Shown: positions 31,027 through 39,734, numbered from the stretch's first letter. The stretch: DNA of 64,000 nucleotides from Streptomyces sp. NBC_01016 (GCF_026341035.1 NZ_JAPEOQ010000002.1:3162001-3226000), one strand, 5' to 3'. Notes: generated from the letters alone by a model not told the origin. Made by a program: numbers and translations.

Positions 31027-32502
31027 TCAGAGCTTGCCTGCCCCGTTCGGCTGCGGGGTGTCGGCCACAGGCGTCGGCAGGTCGGCCGCCAGGTGGTCGT
31101 GTGCCGCGTCCGGGTCGGTCAGGCGGTTCAGGCGGGCCGGGACGTCGAGGCCGACCAGGACGACGACGATGATGGTGCCCGCGAAGGTGAGGACAGCGAG
31201 GGCCCGGCCCAGCGGCATTCCGTCGGCCAGTGACGCGCCCAGGACCGGGGCCACGGCGCCACCGAGCGCACCCACGTTGTACGTGAAGCCGAGCGCGGCC
31301 GCCCGGTTCTCGGTGGGGAAGTGGCCGCCGATGTAGCGCGGCAGCAGCCCGGAGATGCCGAAGCTGAGCCCCTGCAGGACGAACAGGAGCGCGCCCAGCA
31401 GGAGCAGATTGTCCTTGACCGCGAAGACCGGGAAGACAAACACCATCGACGCGATGAGCGTGAGCGCGTACGCCTTCTTCGTGCCGATCCAGTCACCGAC
31501 GAACCCGGCCAGCCAGCAGCCCGCCATCGTGCCGAAGCCTGCGAAGAACATCGCGTTGCTGACCTGGTCGGGGGAGTAGCCGAGATCCGACTTGAGGTAC
31601 GTCGGAAGGAGCGCCTGGATGGGCCAGGTGTAGAGGAACGCGAAGAACACCGTCACGGTCATCGCCACGTACAGCGTCCAGTTGCGGCGCCCGCCCAGCT
31701 GCGCGGCGAGCGCGATGAGGCCGACGCCCGCGACGACGGAGAGCACGGGCACGTACCCCGCCCCGATGGGGGTGAAGACAGCGAAGAGGGAGACCGTCGC
31801 GGCGACGGTCAGGACGGTGTTGGCCGTCGCGCGGGCCGTCGTCGCGAAGAGCGGCCGGAAGGGGTTGGGCTTCGTCGCCCGCTGCTCGACCGTCTCGCTC
31901 CACTCGGCGGCCTCCGGCAGCGACCGGCGCAGCCACAGGGCGACCACGATCGGGATGATCCCGAGGTAGAACATCCACCGCCAACCCAGCGACGGCACCA
32001 CCCACTTGTACACCTCGGCCGCAAGGACGGAACCGACCGAGAACCCGGAGATCAGGAACCCGCTCGCCCGGTTGCGCAGGCGCGCCGGCCAGCTCTCCAT
32101 CGCGTACGTCGCACTGGCGCTGTACTCGCCCGCCATCCCCATGCCGATGGCGAGCCGGGCGACGAACAGGCTGGTGTAGTCCCAGGCGAAACCGCAGGCG
32201 AAGGTGCCGAGGGAGTAGAGGAGGATGCTCACCACCATCGACAGCTTGCGGCCGTAGCGGTCGCCGAGGGCGCCGAGCACCGCGCCGCCGATCCACCGGG
32301 TGATGAACGCGGCGGACACCAGACTGGCGCCCTCCACCGTGCTGAGCCCGAAGTCGTCACTGATCTCCGTGAGGACGAGGGTGATCAGGACGAAGTCGAA
32401 GCCGTCCAGGACATAGCCGACCCAGGCGGCGAAGAACGACTTCCACTGGGTACCGGTCACCTCGCGGTACCAGGGACGTGTGTCGTGGGTTGTATGGCGC
32501 AC
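31027..32502 (-). CDS. nanT: Sialic acid MFS transporter
   Basis: A 491-residue MFS protein strongly like E. coli NanT (496 residues): WYREVTGTQWKSFFAAWVGYVLDGFDFVLITLVLTEI, the RWIGGAVLGALGDRYGRKLSMV loop and GMAGEYSASATYAMESWPARLRNRASGFLISGFSVG. The central insertion with two extra helices typical of NanT is present. It imports N-acetylneuraminate with protons. The GTG at 32502 follows GGAG; the frame is open 13 codons upstream but lacks a ribosome site. Last gene of nanA-K-E-T. Confidence 0.9.
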   Translation of the reverse strand: MRHTTHDTRPWYREVTGTQWKSFFAAWVGYVLDGFDFVLITLVLTEISDDFGLSTVEGASLVSAAFITRWIGGAVLGALGDRYGRKLSMVVSILLYSLGTFACGFAWDYTSLFVARLAIGMGMAGEYSASATYAMESWPARLRNRASGFLISGFSVGSVLAAEVYKWVVPSLGWRWMFYLGIIPIVVALWLRRSLPEAAEWSETVEQRATKPNPFRPLFATTARATANTVLTVAATVSLFAVFTPIGAGYVPVLSVVAGVGLIALAAQLGGRRNWTLYVAMTVTVFFAFLYTWPIQALLPTYLKSDLGYSPDQVSNAMFFAGFGTMAGCWLAGFVGDWIGTKKAYALTLIASMVFVFPVFAVKDNLLLLGALLFVLQGLSFGISGLLPRYIGGHFPTENRAAALGFTYNVGALGGAVAPVLGASLADGMPLGRALAVLTFAGTIIVVVLVGLDVPARLNRLTDPDAAHDHLAADLPTPVADTPQPNGAGKL

Positions 32503-32561
32503 GGTGTCTCCAGAATGTCGGACCGCCTCGGCATTGAGCACGGGCCGCGGGCGGTGGCGTG

Positions 32562-33257
32562 TCAGCGCTGGGTGAGTCCTGCGACGAATTGGCCGGTCAG
32601 GGCCGTGGGGGCGGTGATGGCTGTGCCGACCACGACACTGTGGGCGCCGCGCGCGAGGGCCTGCGCGGCCTCCTGCGGGGTGCGGATGCGGCCCTCGGCG
32701 ACCACGGGCACGTCGAGGGCCGTGGCGAGCGCGGCGACGAGGTCGAGGTCCGGCCCTGCCTGCTTCGGGGTACCGGGGACGTAGCCGGAGAGCGTGGTGG
32801 ACACCAGGTCGGCGCCCTCGGCCGCCGCGGTGACACCTTCGTCGAACGTCGCGACGTCGGCCATCACCAGGGCGCCCGCCGCGTGCACGGCCTCGGCCGC
32901 CGCGGCGAAGGTGCTGCCGTCGGGGCGCGGTCGGTCGGTGGCGTCGATCGCGACGACGTCGGCGCCGGCCTCGGCGATCGCCACGGCGTGCCGGACGGTC
33001 GGCGTGATGTAGACGCCGGTGTCGCCGTCCTTCCAGAGGCCGATCAGGGGCAGGCCGACGGCGGCGCGGATCGCGGCCACCACCTCGGGTTCGTTGGCGC
33101 GGACGGCGGCGGCGCCGCCTGCGGCGGCAGACCGTGCGAGACGGACGAGGGTGGAGGTCTCGCGCATCGGATCGCCGGGCGGGGCCTGGCAGGACACGAT
33201 CAGCCGGCCGGCGAGGGCTTCGGCGAGGGCGGCGGGGGAGGGAATGCCGGTATTCAT
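32562..33257 (-). CDS. nanE: N-acetylmannosamine-6-phosphate 2-epimerase
   Basis: A 231-residue TIM-barrel protein with the NanE motifs LIVSCQAPPGDPMRE, PLIGLWKDGDTGVYITPT (Lys and Asp of the active site), DVVAIDATDRPRPDG and VVAEGRIRTPQEA. It converts ManNAc-6-P to GlcNAc-6-P, feeding aminosugar catabolism. ATGA-type overlap with nanK. nagA and nagB are not in the window. Confidence 0.92.
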   Translation of the reverse strand: MNTGIPSPAALAEALAGRLIVSCQAPPGDPMRETSTLVRLARSAAAGGAAAVRANEPEVVAAIRAAVGLPLIGLWKDGDTGVYITPTVRHAVAIAEAGADVVAIDATDRPRPDGSTFAAAAEAVHAAGALVMADVATFDEGVTAAAEGADLVSTTLSGYVPGTPKQAGPDLDLVAALATALDVPVVAEGRIRTPQEAAQALARGAHSVVVGTAITAPTALTGQFVAGLTQR

Positions 33258-34273
33258 CAGAGATTCTGCTTCTGGTCGTGGGGGTGGTGGAGGGGAGCGG
33301 TCGCGGTGAGTGCGGCGGCGCCGAGTACGGCCGCGTCCGCGCCGCCTCTCGGTGCCTGCGGCCTCAAGTGGCTTAGTAGCGGCAGGAGTTCACCCGTGAA
33401 CGCGCGGTCCAGCGCGTCCCGGTACAGCGGACCGATCCGTGGTACGCCGCCCGCGACCACGACACGGTCGGGGCCGAGCGCGTTGGCGAGTCCACCTAGG
33501 GCGCGCCCGGTCGCCGTCGCGCCGATCGTGATGGCACGGAGCGCGTCGTCGTCCCCGGCCGCCGCGCGCTCGGCGACCGTCTGCAGGCGGTCGACGGGCC
33601 GCCCGGTGAGCCGCTCGTACAGGGCCGTGATGCCGGGCCCCGAGGCGACGGCCTCCAGGTGTCCGCTCGCGCCGCAGGTGCACGGGAGCCCCGCGGCCTC
33701 GGGGCTCGGCAGGTGTCCGAGGTGGCCGGCGACGCCCGCGGCCCCGTGCAGCATCCGCCCGCCCGCGGCGACGGCGCCCCCGACTCCCGTACCGACGGCG
33801 ACGAACAACAGCGTGGCGTCGCCGTCGAGCGCGGCGAGTTCGGGTCCGGCCGTGGCGCGTACGTCGTTGTCGCAGGCGACCGGGAGGCCGGTGCGGTCCG
33901 CGAGGCCGGCGCCGAGCGCGGTGCCCGCCCACCCGCGGATCGTGTCGGTCGAGGCGGTCACCATGCCCGTACGAGGGTTGATCACACCGGCCGCGGCGAT
34001 ACCGACGGCCCGCGCGCCGTGGTCGACGGACCGTGCCGCCTCGGCGAGGGCGTCGAGGACGGCAACGGGCCCCTCAGTGGCGGGTGTTGGGCGGGTGTGC
34101 CGGTCGAGTACAGACCCGTCCGGGGCCACCAGGGCGGCGTCGATCTTCGTGCCACCGAGGTCGAGCCCGATGACGGGACCGGACACGGGAAGGGGCCCGG
34201 TGCTCATCGGACCGGACGCGCCAAGGGGCCCGCTGCTCATCGGACCGGACACGGGAAGGGGGCCTGTGGTCAT
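33257..34273 (-). CDS. nanK: ROK-family N-acetylmannosamine kinase with repeat N-terminus
   Basis: A 338-residue ROK kinase. The core starts VIGLDLGGTKIDAAL (ATP loop) and has GTGVGGAVAAGGRMLHG and the zinc motif GHLGHL...CTCGASGHLE, where the last Cys of CxCGxxGC is His. It should phosphorylate ManNAc from NanA. Before the core lie three 11-residue repeats (MTTGPLPVSGP, MSSGPLGASGP, MSTGPLPVSGP), each starting with Met, encoded by 33-bp DNA repeats; ROK proteins normally begin at the ATP loop. The true start may be any of the three ATGs. Confidence 0.88.
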   Translation of the reverse strand: MTTGPLPVSGPMSSGPLGASGPMSTGPLPVSGPVIGLDLGGTKIDAALVAPDGSVLDRHTRPTPATEGPVAVLDALAEAARSVDHGARAVGIAAAGVINPRTGMVTASTDTIRGWAGTALGAGLADRTGLPVACDNDVRATAGPELAALDGDATLLFVAVGTGVGGAVAAGGRMLHGAAGVAGHLGHLPSPEAAGLPCTCGASGHLEAVASGPGITALYERLTGRPVDRLQTVAERAAAGDDDALRAITIGATATGRALGGLANALGPDRVVVAGGVPRIGPLYRDALDRAFTGELLPLLSHLRPQAPRGGADAAVLGAAALTATAPLHHPHDQKQNL

Positions 34274-34274
34274 C
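34176..34274. repeat. Three 33-bp tandem repeats at the nanK start
   Basis: Units 34176-34208, 34209-34241 and 34242-34274 share GGACCGGACRCG...GGGGCCC...TCATC. Each supplies an in-frame ATG and a GGGGCC-type upstream stretch on the minus strand, so the start region of nanK has been triplicated. The repeat also reaches the overlapping end of nanA (stop at 34272-34270). Confidence 0.85.
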
Positions 34275-35229
34275 GGACCGGCGCGAGCCCGGCGGCCCGC
34301 AGGCGGGCGGCGATGCTCTCGACGGCCGCCTCGCCCAGCTGGATCTGCGGGAACGCGGTGTCGCCGTTGTCGATGACACCGAGCAGGCGCAGGGCGCCCT
34401 TGAAGGATCCGAGCGCCGACGAGCTGCGCCCCATGTCCCCCTCGGGACCGACATCGACGATGCCGAAGAGCTCGACGAGCCGCTCCTGCTCCTTCGCCGC
34501 AAGATCCCAGTCACCGGCGCGGGCGGCCTCGTAGAGACGTACGTACGCGGCGGGATCCACGTTCCCGATACCCGGTACGACACCGTCCACCCCCGCCAAC
34601 AGGGCCGCGTCCACGGTGAGTTCGGAGCCGGTGAGGATGCTGAAGTCGGGCGCGGGGCCGGTCTCCCTGCCGTGCCTGCCGCCCAGCTCGACGATCAGAC
34701 GCCGCAGCCCGCCCTCGTCGCCACTGCTGTCCTTGACGCCCGCGAGCGTGCCGTCCTGCGCCAACTCCCGCAGTAGCGCGGCGGACAGCTTGCTGTGCAC
34801 CGACACCGGCAGGTCGTACGCGAACAACGGCAGGTCGACGCGCGCGCGGATGCGCCGGAAGTGCCGGGCGATCTCCAGCGGGTGCGTGCGCGTGTAGAAC
34901 GGTGCGGTGGCCACGAGCCCGTCGGCGCCCAGCTCCGCGGCCTTCGCGGCGTGGTCGAGGACGCGCGGCGTGGTGGTGTCGATGACACCGGCGAGCACCG
35001 GCACTCGGCCCGCGGCGGCGGACACCACCGTTTCCAGGACCGTGGCGCGCTGCGCGTCGGTGAGGTAGGCGACCTCGCTCGTCGAGCCCAGCGCGAACAG
35101 GCCGTGCACGCCGCCGTCGACGAGGTGCTCGACGAGCCGGGACAGAGAAGCGCTGTCGACGTCGCCCTGTGCGTCGAGCGGCGTGCAGACGGGCGGGACG
35201 ACCCCGCGAAGAGGGCTGGTGAGAGGCAT
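34270..35229 (-). CDS. nanA: N-acetylneuraminate lyase (DapA/NanA family)
   Basis: A 319-residue class I aldolase of the DHDPS/NAL family. Schiff-base Lys166 is in LAGVKDSSG and Tyr138 in FAYDLPVS. The loop GSTSE replaces the usual GSTGE. Gene order with nanK, nanE and nanT makes sialate cleavage to ManNAc and pyruvate the clear role. GGAG eight bases before the ATG. First gene of the operon and divergent from its GntR regulator. Confidence 0.85.
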   Translation of the reverse strand: MPLTSPLRGVVPPVCTPLDAQGDVDSASLSRLVEHLVDGGVHGLFALGSTSEVAYLTDAQRATVLETVVSAAAGRVPVLAGVIDTTTPRVLDHAAKAAELGADGLVATAPFYTRTHPLEIARHFRRIRARVDLPLFAYDLPVSVHSKLSAALLRELAQDGTLAGVKDSSGDEGGLRRLIVELGGRHGRETGPAPDFSILTGSELTVDAALLAGVDGVVPGIGNVDPAAYVRLYEAARAGDWDLAAKEQERLVELFGIVDVGPEGDMGRSSSALGSFKGALRLLGVIDNGDTAFPQIQLGEAAVESIAARLRAAGLAPVR

Positions 35230-35284
35230 TGCGGTTGCTCCAGTGCTGCTGCGGAGGCGTGGCGCATGATCGGCCACGAGGTAA

Positions 35285-35304
35285 GACGTAAGATGTCTTA
35301 CGTC
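35285..35304. promoter_or_regulatory. Palindromic operator of the nan operon
   Basis: GACGTAAGATGTCTTACGTC is a 20-bp inverted repeat with 9-bp perfect arms. It lies in the 198-bp gap between nanA (minus) and the gntR gene (plus), 56 bp before nanA. The adjacent GntR protein is the likely ligand; the site is unusually AT-rich for this genome. Confidence 0.7.
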
Positions 35305-35427
35305 AGGCGTCACCATAGACTCAGCTGGGCGCCACAGGTCAAGAGCGTCGTGAGTCACACCGGGAATTACGCCGGTAAGCAACACCGGGTCGTCACATCA
35401 CGCCCGGCCGATCGGAAGGAGTCGTCG

Positions 35428-36144
35428 GTGGCCCGCACCACGCTGACCGCGGACGTGCAGGAGAGCATCAAGCAGCTGATCCTGGAGCGCGGTCTCGCGC
35501 CCGGCAGCCCGCTGCCGCCCGAGGGCGAGCTGGCGGAGCTCTTCGACGTCAGCCGGGTCTCGCTGCGCGAAGCGCTCAAGGCGCTGCAGGCCTTGCAGGT
35601 CATCGAGATCCGGCGCGGCTCCGGCACCTTCGTGGGCTCGCTCTCCCTCGACCCCTTCGTGAAGGGCCTCGCCTTCCGTGCGGCCGTGCGGCACCGCAAC
35701 GGGGAGCCGAGTCTGTACGAACTCATGCGGGTGCGCGAGGCGTTGGAGGCGGGACTGATCGAGAGCGTGGCGGTGTCCGTGCCCGAGGAGGACCTGGCTG
35801 CGCTGCGCGGGATCGTCGCGGACATGGAGAAGGAGGCGGAGTCGGGGCGCGTCGCACGGGCCACGGATCGCGCCTTCCATGTGGCGCTCTACCGCTCCCT
35901 CGACAACTACCTGCTCAGCGAGGTGCTCGACGCGTTCTGGGCGGCCATGGACCAGGTCCGCGACGACGTCGGCGACAGCCACCAGGTGGGTGCCATCACG
36001 GCCGCCCACCACAAGGCGATCGTCGAGGCCCTGGCCGCGGGGGACGGGCCCCGCGCGGCGGCGGCGATGCGTACGCACTTCGACGGCATCCGGGAGCGGC
36101 TTGCGCCGGGTGGCGTGGCCGCCGCCGCCCGACCGGTGGGCTGA
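35428..36144 (+). CDS. GntR-family (FadR/FCD) regulator of sialic acid catabolism
   Basis: A 238-residue regulator: winged HTH (QESIKQLILERGLAPGSPLPPEGELAELFDVSRVSLREALKALQALQVIEIRRGSGTFVGS) and FCD domain with metal-type Asp/His residues (TDRAFHVALY, HHKAIVEAL, MRTHFDGI). Starts at GTG after AAGGAG. Functionally equivalent to NanR, though that name was first used for the E. coli GntR homologue. The last 23 bases including the stop are duplicated in tandem just downstream. Confidence 0.85.
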   Translation: MARTTLTADVQESIKQLILERGLAPGSPLPPEGELAELFDVSRVSLREALKALQALQVIEIRRGSGTFVGSLSLDPFVKGLAFRAAVRHRNGEPSLYELMRVREALEAGLIESVAVSVPEEDLAALRGIVADMEKEAESGRVARATDRAFHVALYRSLDNYLLSEVLDAFWAAMDQVRDDVGDSHQVGAITAAHHKAIVEALAAGDGPRAAAAMRTHFDGIRERLAPGGVAAAARPVG

Positions 36145-36167
36145 CCGCCGCCCGGCCGGTGGGCTGA
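36122..36167. repeat. 23-bp tandem duplication covering the gntR stop codon
   Basis: CCGCCGCCCG(A/G)CCGGTGGGCTGA occurs at 36122-36144 and 36145-36167 with one mismatch. The first copy ends in the real stop codon and the second repeats it in the same frame, a double stop produced by duplication. Confidence 0.9.
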
Positions 36168-36177
36168 GCCCGGCCCG

Positions 36178-37050
36178 TCAGTCGCTGGGGCCGGCCCCCT
36201 TCTCGTACCGGCCCCGCAGGTCCTCCCAGAAACCGAGCCCGACGGACTCGAACAGCCCGCGCACCGGCAGCTGCCCGGCAGTGTCGAGGTCGCCGGACGC
36301 CGCGCGGGCGAGCGCGTCGCGCATCGCGGCCGCGGCGCTGCCGACGTTGAGGAGGGGCATGATGGCCAGCGCGTATCCGGCCTCGCGCAGCACATCGAGC
36401 CCCGCGTCGGGTGTCTTGCCGCCGGGGACGAGGTTGAAGAGCGCGGGCGCGGCGACCTCGGACGGCACCCGCCGCACCTCCTCCATCGTCTGCGGCGCCT
36501 CGACGAACACCATGTCCGCGCCCGCCTCCACGTACCGGTTGACCCGGCGCACGGCCTCGTCGAAGCCGTGCGTGGCGCGGCAGTCGGTGCGGGCGATGAG
36601 GACGGTGCCGGGGTCGCGGCGCGCCTCGGCCGCCGCCTCGATCTTCGCGGCGAACTCCCCGGCGTCCACTACGCGCTTGGCGTCGAGATGCCCGCAGCGC
36701 TTGGGGAACTCCTGGTCCTCCAGCTGGATCGCGGCGACGCCCGCGCTCTCGTAGAGCTGGACGGTTCGGTACGTGTGCGTGAAGTCGCCGAACCCGGTGT
36801 CCGCGTCGGCGATCAGCGGGATGTCCAACACCCCTGCGAGCAGCCCGGCCTGACGCACCATCTCGGTCTGCGTGGCGAGCCCGATGTCCGGCAGCCCGTT
36901 CGCGGCGGCCACGGCCGCCCCCGACATATAGGCCGCGCGGAATCCGGCGCCCGCGGTCAGCGACGCCGACAACCCGTCGTACACACCGGGCGCCAGCACA
37001 GCCGACCGCTCGCGCAGGATCTCGCGCAGCCGATTCCGTGTGTCCGTCAT
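36178..37050 (-). CDS. Isocitrate lyase/PEP mutase-family enzyme
   Basis: A 290-residue member of the PEP mutase/isocitrate lyase superfamily with the Mg-binding DADTG at residues 82-86 and the lyase loop KRCGH at 117-121, as in methylisocitrate lyase and oxaloacetate/dimethylmalate lyases (usual length 290-300). The KRCGH Cys implies C-C bond cleavage of a 2-hydroxy- or 2-methyl-dicarboxylate rather than phosphonate chemistry. No prpC/D genes are nearby, so the substrate is open. It converges on the gntR gene. Confidence 0.8.
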   Translation of the reverse strand: MTDTRNRLREILRERSAVLAPGVYDGLSASLTAGAGFRAAYMSGAAVAAANGLPDIGLATQTEMVRQAGLLAGVLDIPLIADADTGFGDFTHTYRTVQLYESAGVAAIQLEDQEFPKRCGHLDAKRVVDAGEFAAKIEAAAEARRDPGTVLIARTDCRATHGFDEAVRRVNRYVEAGADMVFVEAPQTMEEVRRVPSEVAAPALFNLVPGGKTPDAGLDVLREAGYALAIMPLLNVGSAAAAMRDALARAASGDLDTAGQLPVRGLFESVGLGFWEDLRGRYEKGAGPSD

Positions 37051-37139
37051 GAGTCTGCCTCCACCGGGTTGGTTCCTCGTTCGAGATCAATTCCTCATTC
37101 GACCCTCCGAGCGCCCGCGGGGGAAGTGGGCGACGACTG

Positions 37140-38057
37140 TCAGTGCGAGGGCCGCTGTGCGTCGGCCGGGACGGGGGAGAGCCGGTAGGTGCCGTCGTGG
37201 GTGACGACGTGGCCCGCCGTGGGCGGGGCGAAGTGGGTGCCCAGGACGAGCGTGTCCGTGCCCGCGAGCGAGTCGAGCAGCGCGCGGCGCGAGGTCTCGG
37301 ACCGGTGCGGGTCGATGTCGACGCAGGCGCCGATGGCGGGGTGGGCGAGCTGTACGGGGTGGTGGACGCAGTCGCCGGTGATGACCGCCGTACCGCCGTG
37401 GCCGGTGAGCTCGACGGCCACGTGGCCGGGGGTGTGTCCCGGCGTGGGGAGCAGGCGCAGGCCGGGGGCGACGGTGAGCCCCTCGGCGGGGACGTCGACG
37501 AGGTCGAGCAGGCCCGCCTCCTCCACCGGGAGCACGGAGTCCCGGAACATCTGCTCGCGCGCCTCGTCCATCTCGTACGCGGCCCAGAACTCCCGCTCCG
37601 TGCGGGAGGTCAGGTAGCGGGCGCGGGGGAAGGTGGGGACCCAATCGCCGTTCACCATGCGGGTGTTCCAGCCGACGTGGTCGGCGTGCAGGTGAGTGAG
37701 GATCACCAGGTCGACCGAGTCCGGGGGGAATCCGGCGGCGGTGAGTGTGCGCAGGTAATCGGTGTTCAGGTCGCGCCAGGCGGGGTTGGCCCGTTCCTTG
37801 CCGTTGCCGATACCGGTGTCGACGAGGACGCGCAGTCCGCCGACGGTGAAGGCGAAGGTGTGGCTGTCGATACGGAGGGTGCCCTCGGCGTCGGCGAAGT
37901 CGGGCCGCAGCCAGTCCTGTTGGGCGACGAGGTCCGGTGTGGCGTCGGGCAGCAGCCACGGTCCCGTGGCGGGCGGAAGAGGTGTCTCGTCGATGCGGTG
38001 GACGGTGATGTCACCGACGGTCCAGGAAGGGGTGGTGGTCGCGGGAGTGGTGGCCAT
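37140..38057 (-). CDS. Metallo-beta-lactamase-fold hydrolase
   Basis: A 305-residue MBL-fold protein without signal peptide: HLHADH at residues 122-127, PGHTPGHVAVEL and GDCVHHPVQLAHP complete the metal ligand set, and GTHFA near the C-terminus fits lactonase-like relatives. It is divergent from an AtzG/amidase pair and shares a TetR operator region with it, so it may act on the same compound, for example by ring opening. Lactonase or cyclic amide hydrolysis are guesses. Confidence 0.8.
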   Translation of the reverse strand: MATTPATTTPSWTVGDITVHRIDETPLPPATGPWLLPDATPDLVAQQDWLRPDFADAEGTLRIDSHTFAFTVGGLRVLVDTGIGNGKERANPAWRDLNTDYLRTLTAAGFPPDSVDLVILTHLHADHVGWNTRMVNGDWVPTFPRARYLTSRTEREFWAAYEMDEAREQMFRDSVLPVEEAGLLDLVDVPAEGLTVAPGLRLLPTPGHTPGHVAVELTGHGGTAVITGDCVHHPVQLAHPAIGACVDIDPHRSETSRRALLDSLAGTDTLVLGTHFAPPTAGHVVTHDGTYRLSPVPADAQRPSH

Positions 38058-38092
38058 GAGGGTCCGTCCTTCGAGGTGGCGCTCAACGCTAA

Positions 38093-38112
38093 AAGCAACG
38101 TGTTTGCTTTAG
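38093..38112. promoter_or_regulatory. TetR operator, MBL side
   Basis: AAGCAACGTGTTTGCTTTAG matches the site at 39803-39822 in the tetR promoter at 16 of 20 positions. Its core has inverted arms AAAGCAA and TTTGCTTT. It lies 36 bp before the MBL start in the MBL-atzG gap. Confidence 0.65.
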
Positions 38113-38141
38113 TGGATCTTAGGGGCTACGGTCCACTAACG

Positions 38142-38158
38142 CAAACGATTAGCGTTTG
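38142..38158. promoter_or_regulatory. TetR-type operator, atzG side
   Basis: CAAACG-N5-CGTTTG is a perfect inverted repeat ending 21 bp before the atzG-like ATG and related to the stronger site at 38093. Between the two sites, TTAGTGGA (38109-38116) and TCCACTAA (38132-38139) form another perfect inverted repeat, giving the whole gap a mirror-like layout. Confidence 0.5.
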
Positions 38159-38179
38159 TGGAGCTAGGAGGAACCGTCC

Positions 38180-38356
38180 ATGTCCGATGTCGACCGGCAG
38201 GCCGCCGTCGCGGCCACCGCCGACCACATCCGCTCCGTCGTCGCGGTCCTGTGGGAGCTGGAATTCGGGGACACCCCGCCCGCCCTCGCCTACCGCGCGG
38301 AACGACAGGAAACCTCGGAGCACTCGGAACAGGAGAAGCCCGTTGCAGCCGTATGA
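38180..38356 (+). CDS. AtzG-like small amidase-associated protein
   Basis: A 58-residue protein: residues 8-38 (AAVAATADHIRSVVAVLWELEFGDTPPALAYR) resemble the helical GatC-like AtzG/DUF4089 subunit that clasps AtzE-type amidases. The rest is a Glu/Ser tail. AGGAGG lies about 7 bases before the ATG, and its stop overlaps the amidase start region by 14 bases, so the two chains are made together. Easily missed because of its size. Confidence 0.65.
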   Translation: MSDVDRQAAVAATADHIRSVVAVLWELEFGDTPPALAYRAERQETSEHSEQEKPVAAV

Positions 38357-39734
38357 GATGTCCCTGAGTCGGGCCGCCGAGGCGATCGGGGAGCGGCAGT
38401 TGTCCCCCGTCGAATTGGTGGACTCGGTCCTGAGCCGCATCGCGCAGGTGGAGCCGGACCTCGGTGCCTACGTCACCGTCACTGCCGAACGGGCTCGCGA
38501 GGCGGCACGCGACGCCGAGCGCGACCTGTCGGCCGGCCGGCATCGAGGCGCGCTGCACGGAGTCCCCATGGGGCTCAAGGACCTGATCGACGTCGCGGGC
38601 GTGGCGACAACGGCCAGCTCCCGGGTGCGCGACGGACATCGTGCGCGGACCGACAGTGCGGTCGCCGCCCGCCTGGCGGAGGCCGGCGCCGTACTGCTGG
38701 GCAAGACGCACACGCACGAGTTCGCCTACGGCCTGACCACCCCGCAGACCAGCAACGCCTGGGATCGCGGTCGGGTCGCCGGGGGTTCCAGCGGCGGATC
38801 CGCCGTCGCCGTCGCCTCCGGCATGGCGACCTACGCGCTGGGTACCGACACGGGCGGTTCGATCCGCGTGCCCGCCGCGCTCAACGGTGTCGTCGGCCTG
38901 AAGCCGACCTACGGCCTCGTCCCCCGCCGTGGTGTCACCTCCCTGTCCTGGTCGCTGGACCACGTAGGGCCGATCGCCCGTACCGTCGAGGACGCGGCGC
39001 ATGTCCTGGGCGCGCTGGTCGGGCACGACCCGGACGACCCGGCCTCGCTCAGTGCCCCGTCCACGGACTACCGGCCGGGGCCGGGCGCGAGCCTCGCGGG
39101 GCTGCGCGTCGGGGTGCCGCGCACCTACTACTTCGACCACGTCCAGCCCGAGGTGGAGGCCGAAGTCCGGCGCGCCATCGGACAGTTGGCGGACCTCGGC
39201 GCCAGACTCGTCGAGATCGACATCCCGATGGCCCGGTACGTACAGGCCACGCAGTGGGGGCTGATGGTCCCCGAGGCGACCGCGTACCACGAGGGCACCC
39301 TGCGTACGGTCCCCGAGCTCTACCAGGCGGACGTCCGCACCCTCCTCGAAGCCGGTGAGCTGATGCCCGCCGGGGACTACCTGCGCGCCCAGCGCTCCCG
39401 GGCGCTGATGCGGGAGGAGTGGGCCCGCGTGCTGCGGCAGGTCGACGTGGTCGCCGCCCCCGCCGTCCCGGCGACCGCCGTCGAGGCCTCCCAGGAGACG
39501 ATCACCTGGGCCGACGGCACGGTGGAGGCGGTCTCCGACGCCTACGTACGCCTGTCGTCCCCGGCCAACATCACCGGGATACCGTCCCTGTCCGTACCGG
39601 TCGGCCACGACACGGCCGGACTGCCCATCGGCATGCAGCTGCTCGGCCGCCCCCTCGGCGAACGCACTCTCCTGCGGGTCGGACACGCCTACGAGCAGAC
39701 CCGGCCCGCTCGTGCGCTCGCGCAGGCGGCGTGA
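38343..39734 (+). CDS. Amidase-signature hydrolase, AtzE-like
   Basis: A 463-residue amidase with catalytic Lys79 (MGLKDL), cis-Ser149 in AGGSSGGS and nucleophile Ser173 in GTDTGGSIRVPA, the complete Ser-cisSer-Lys triad at the standard spacing. The TTG at 38343 is preferred because AGGAG lies 7 bases upstream; ATG 38358 has none. Paired with an AtzG-like protein it may act on a carboxylated urea, biuret or similar amide, as AtzE does on 1-carboxybiuret. No cyanuric acid hydrolase is nearby, so the compound is unknown. Confidence 0.8.
   Translation: MQPYEMSLSRAAEAIGERQLSPVELVDSVLSRIAQVEPDLGAYVTVTAERAREAARDAERDLSAGRHRGALHGVPMGLKDLIDVAGVATTASSRVRDGHRARTDSAVAARLAEAGAVLLGKTHTHEFAYGLTTPQTSNAWDRGRVAGGSSGGSAVAVASGMATYALGTDTGGSIRVPAALNGVVGLKPTYGLVPRRGVTSLSWSLDHVGPIARTVEDAAHVLGALVGHDPDDPASLSAPSTDYRPGPGASLAGLRVGVPRTYYFDHVQPEVEAEVRRAIGQLADLGARLVEIDIPMARYVQATQWGLMVPEATAYHEGTLRTVPELYQADVRTLLEAGELMPAGDYLRAQRSRALMREEWARVLRQVDVVAAPAVPATAVEASQETITWADGTVEAVSDAYVRLSSPANITGIPSLSVPVGHDTAGLPIGMQLLGRPLGERTLLRVGHAYEQTRPARALAQAA

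Noticed and set aside
38136..39686. A 516-codon minus-strand frame opposite the amidase
   Set aside because: The plus strand has the complete amidase triad and a coupled small subunit; the antisense frame has no recognisable domain.
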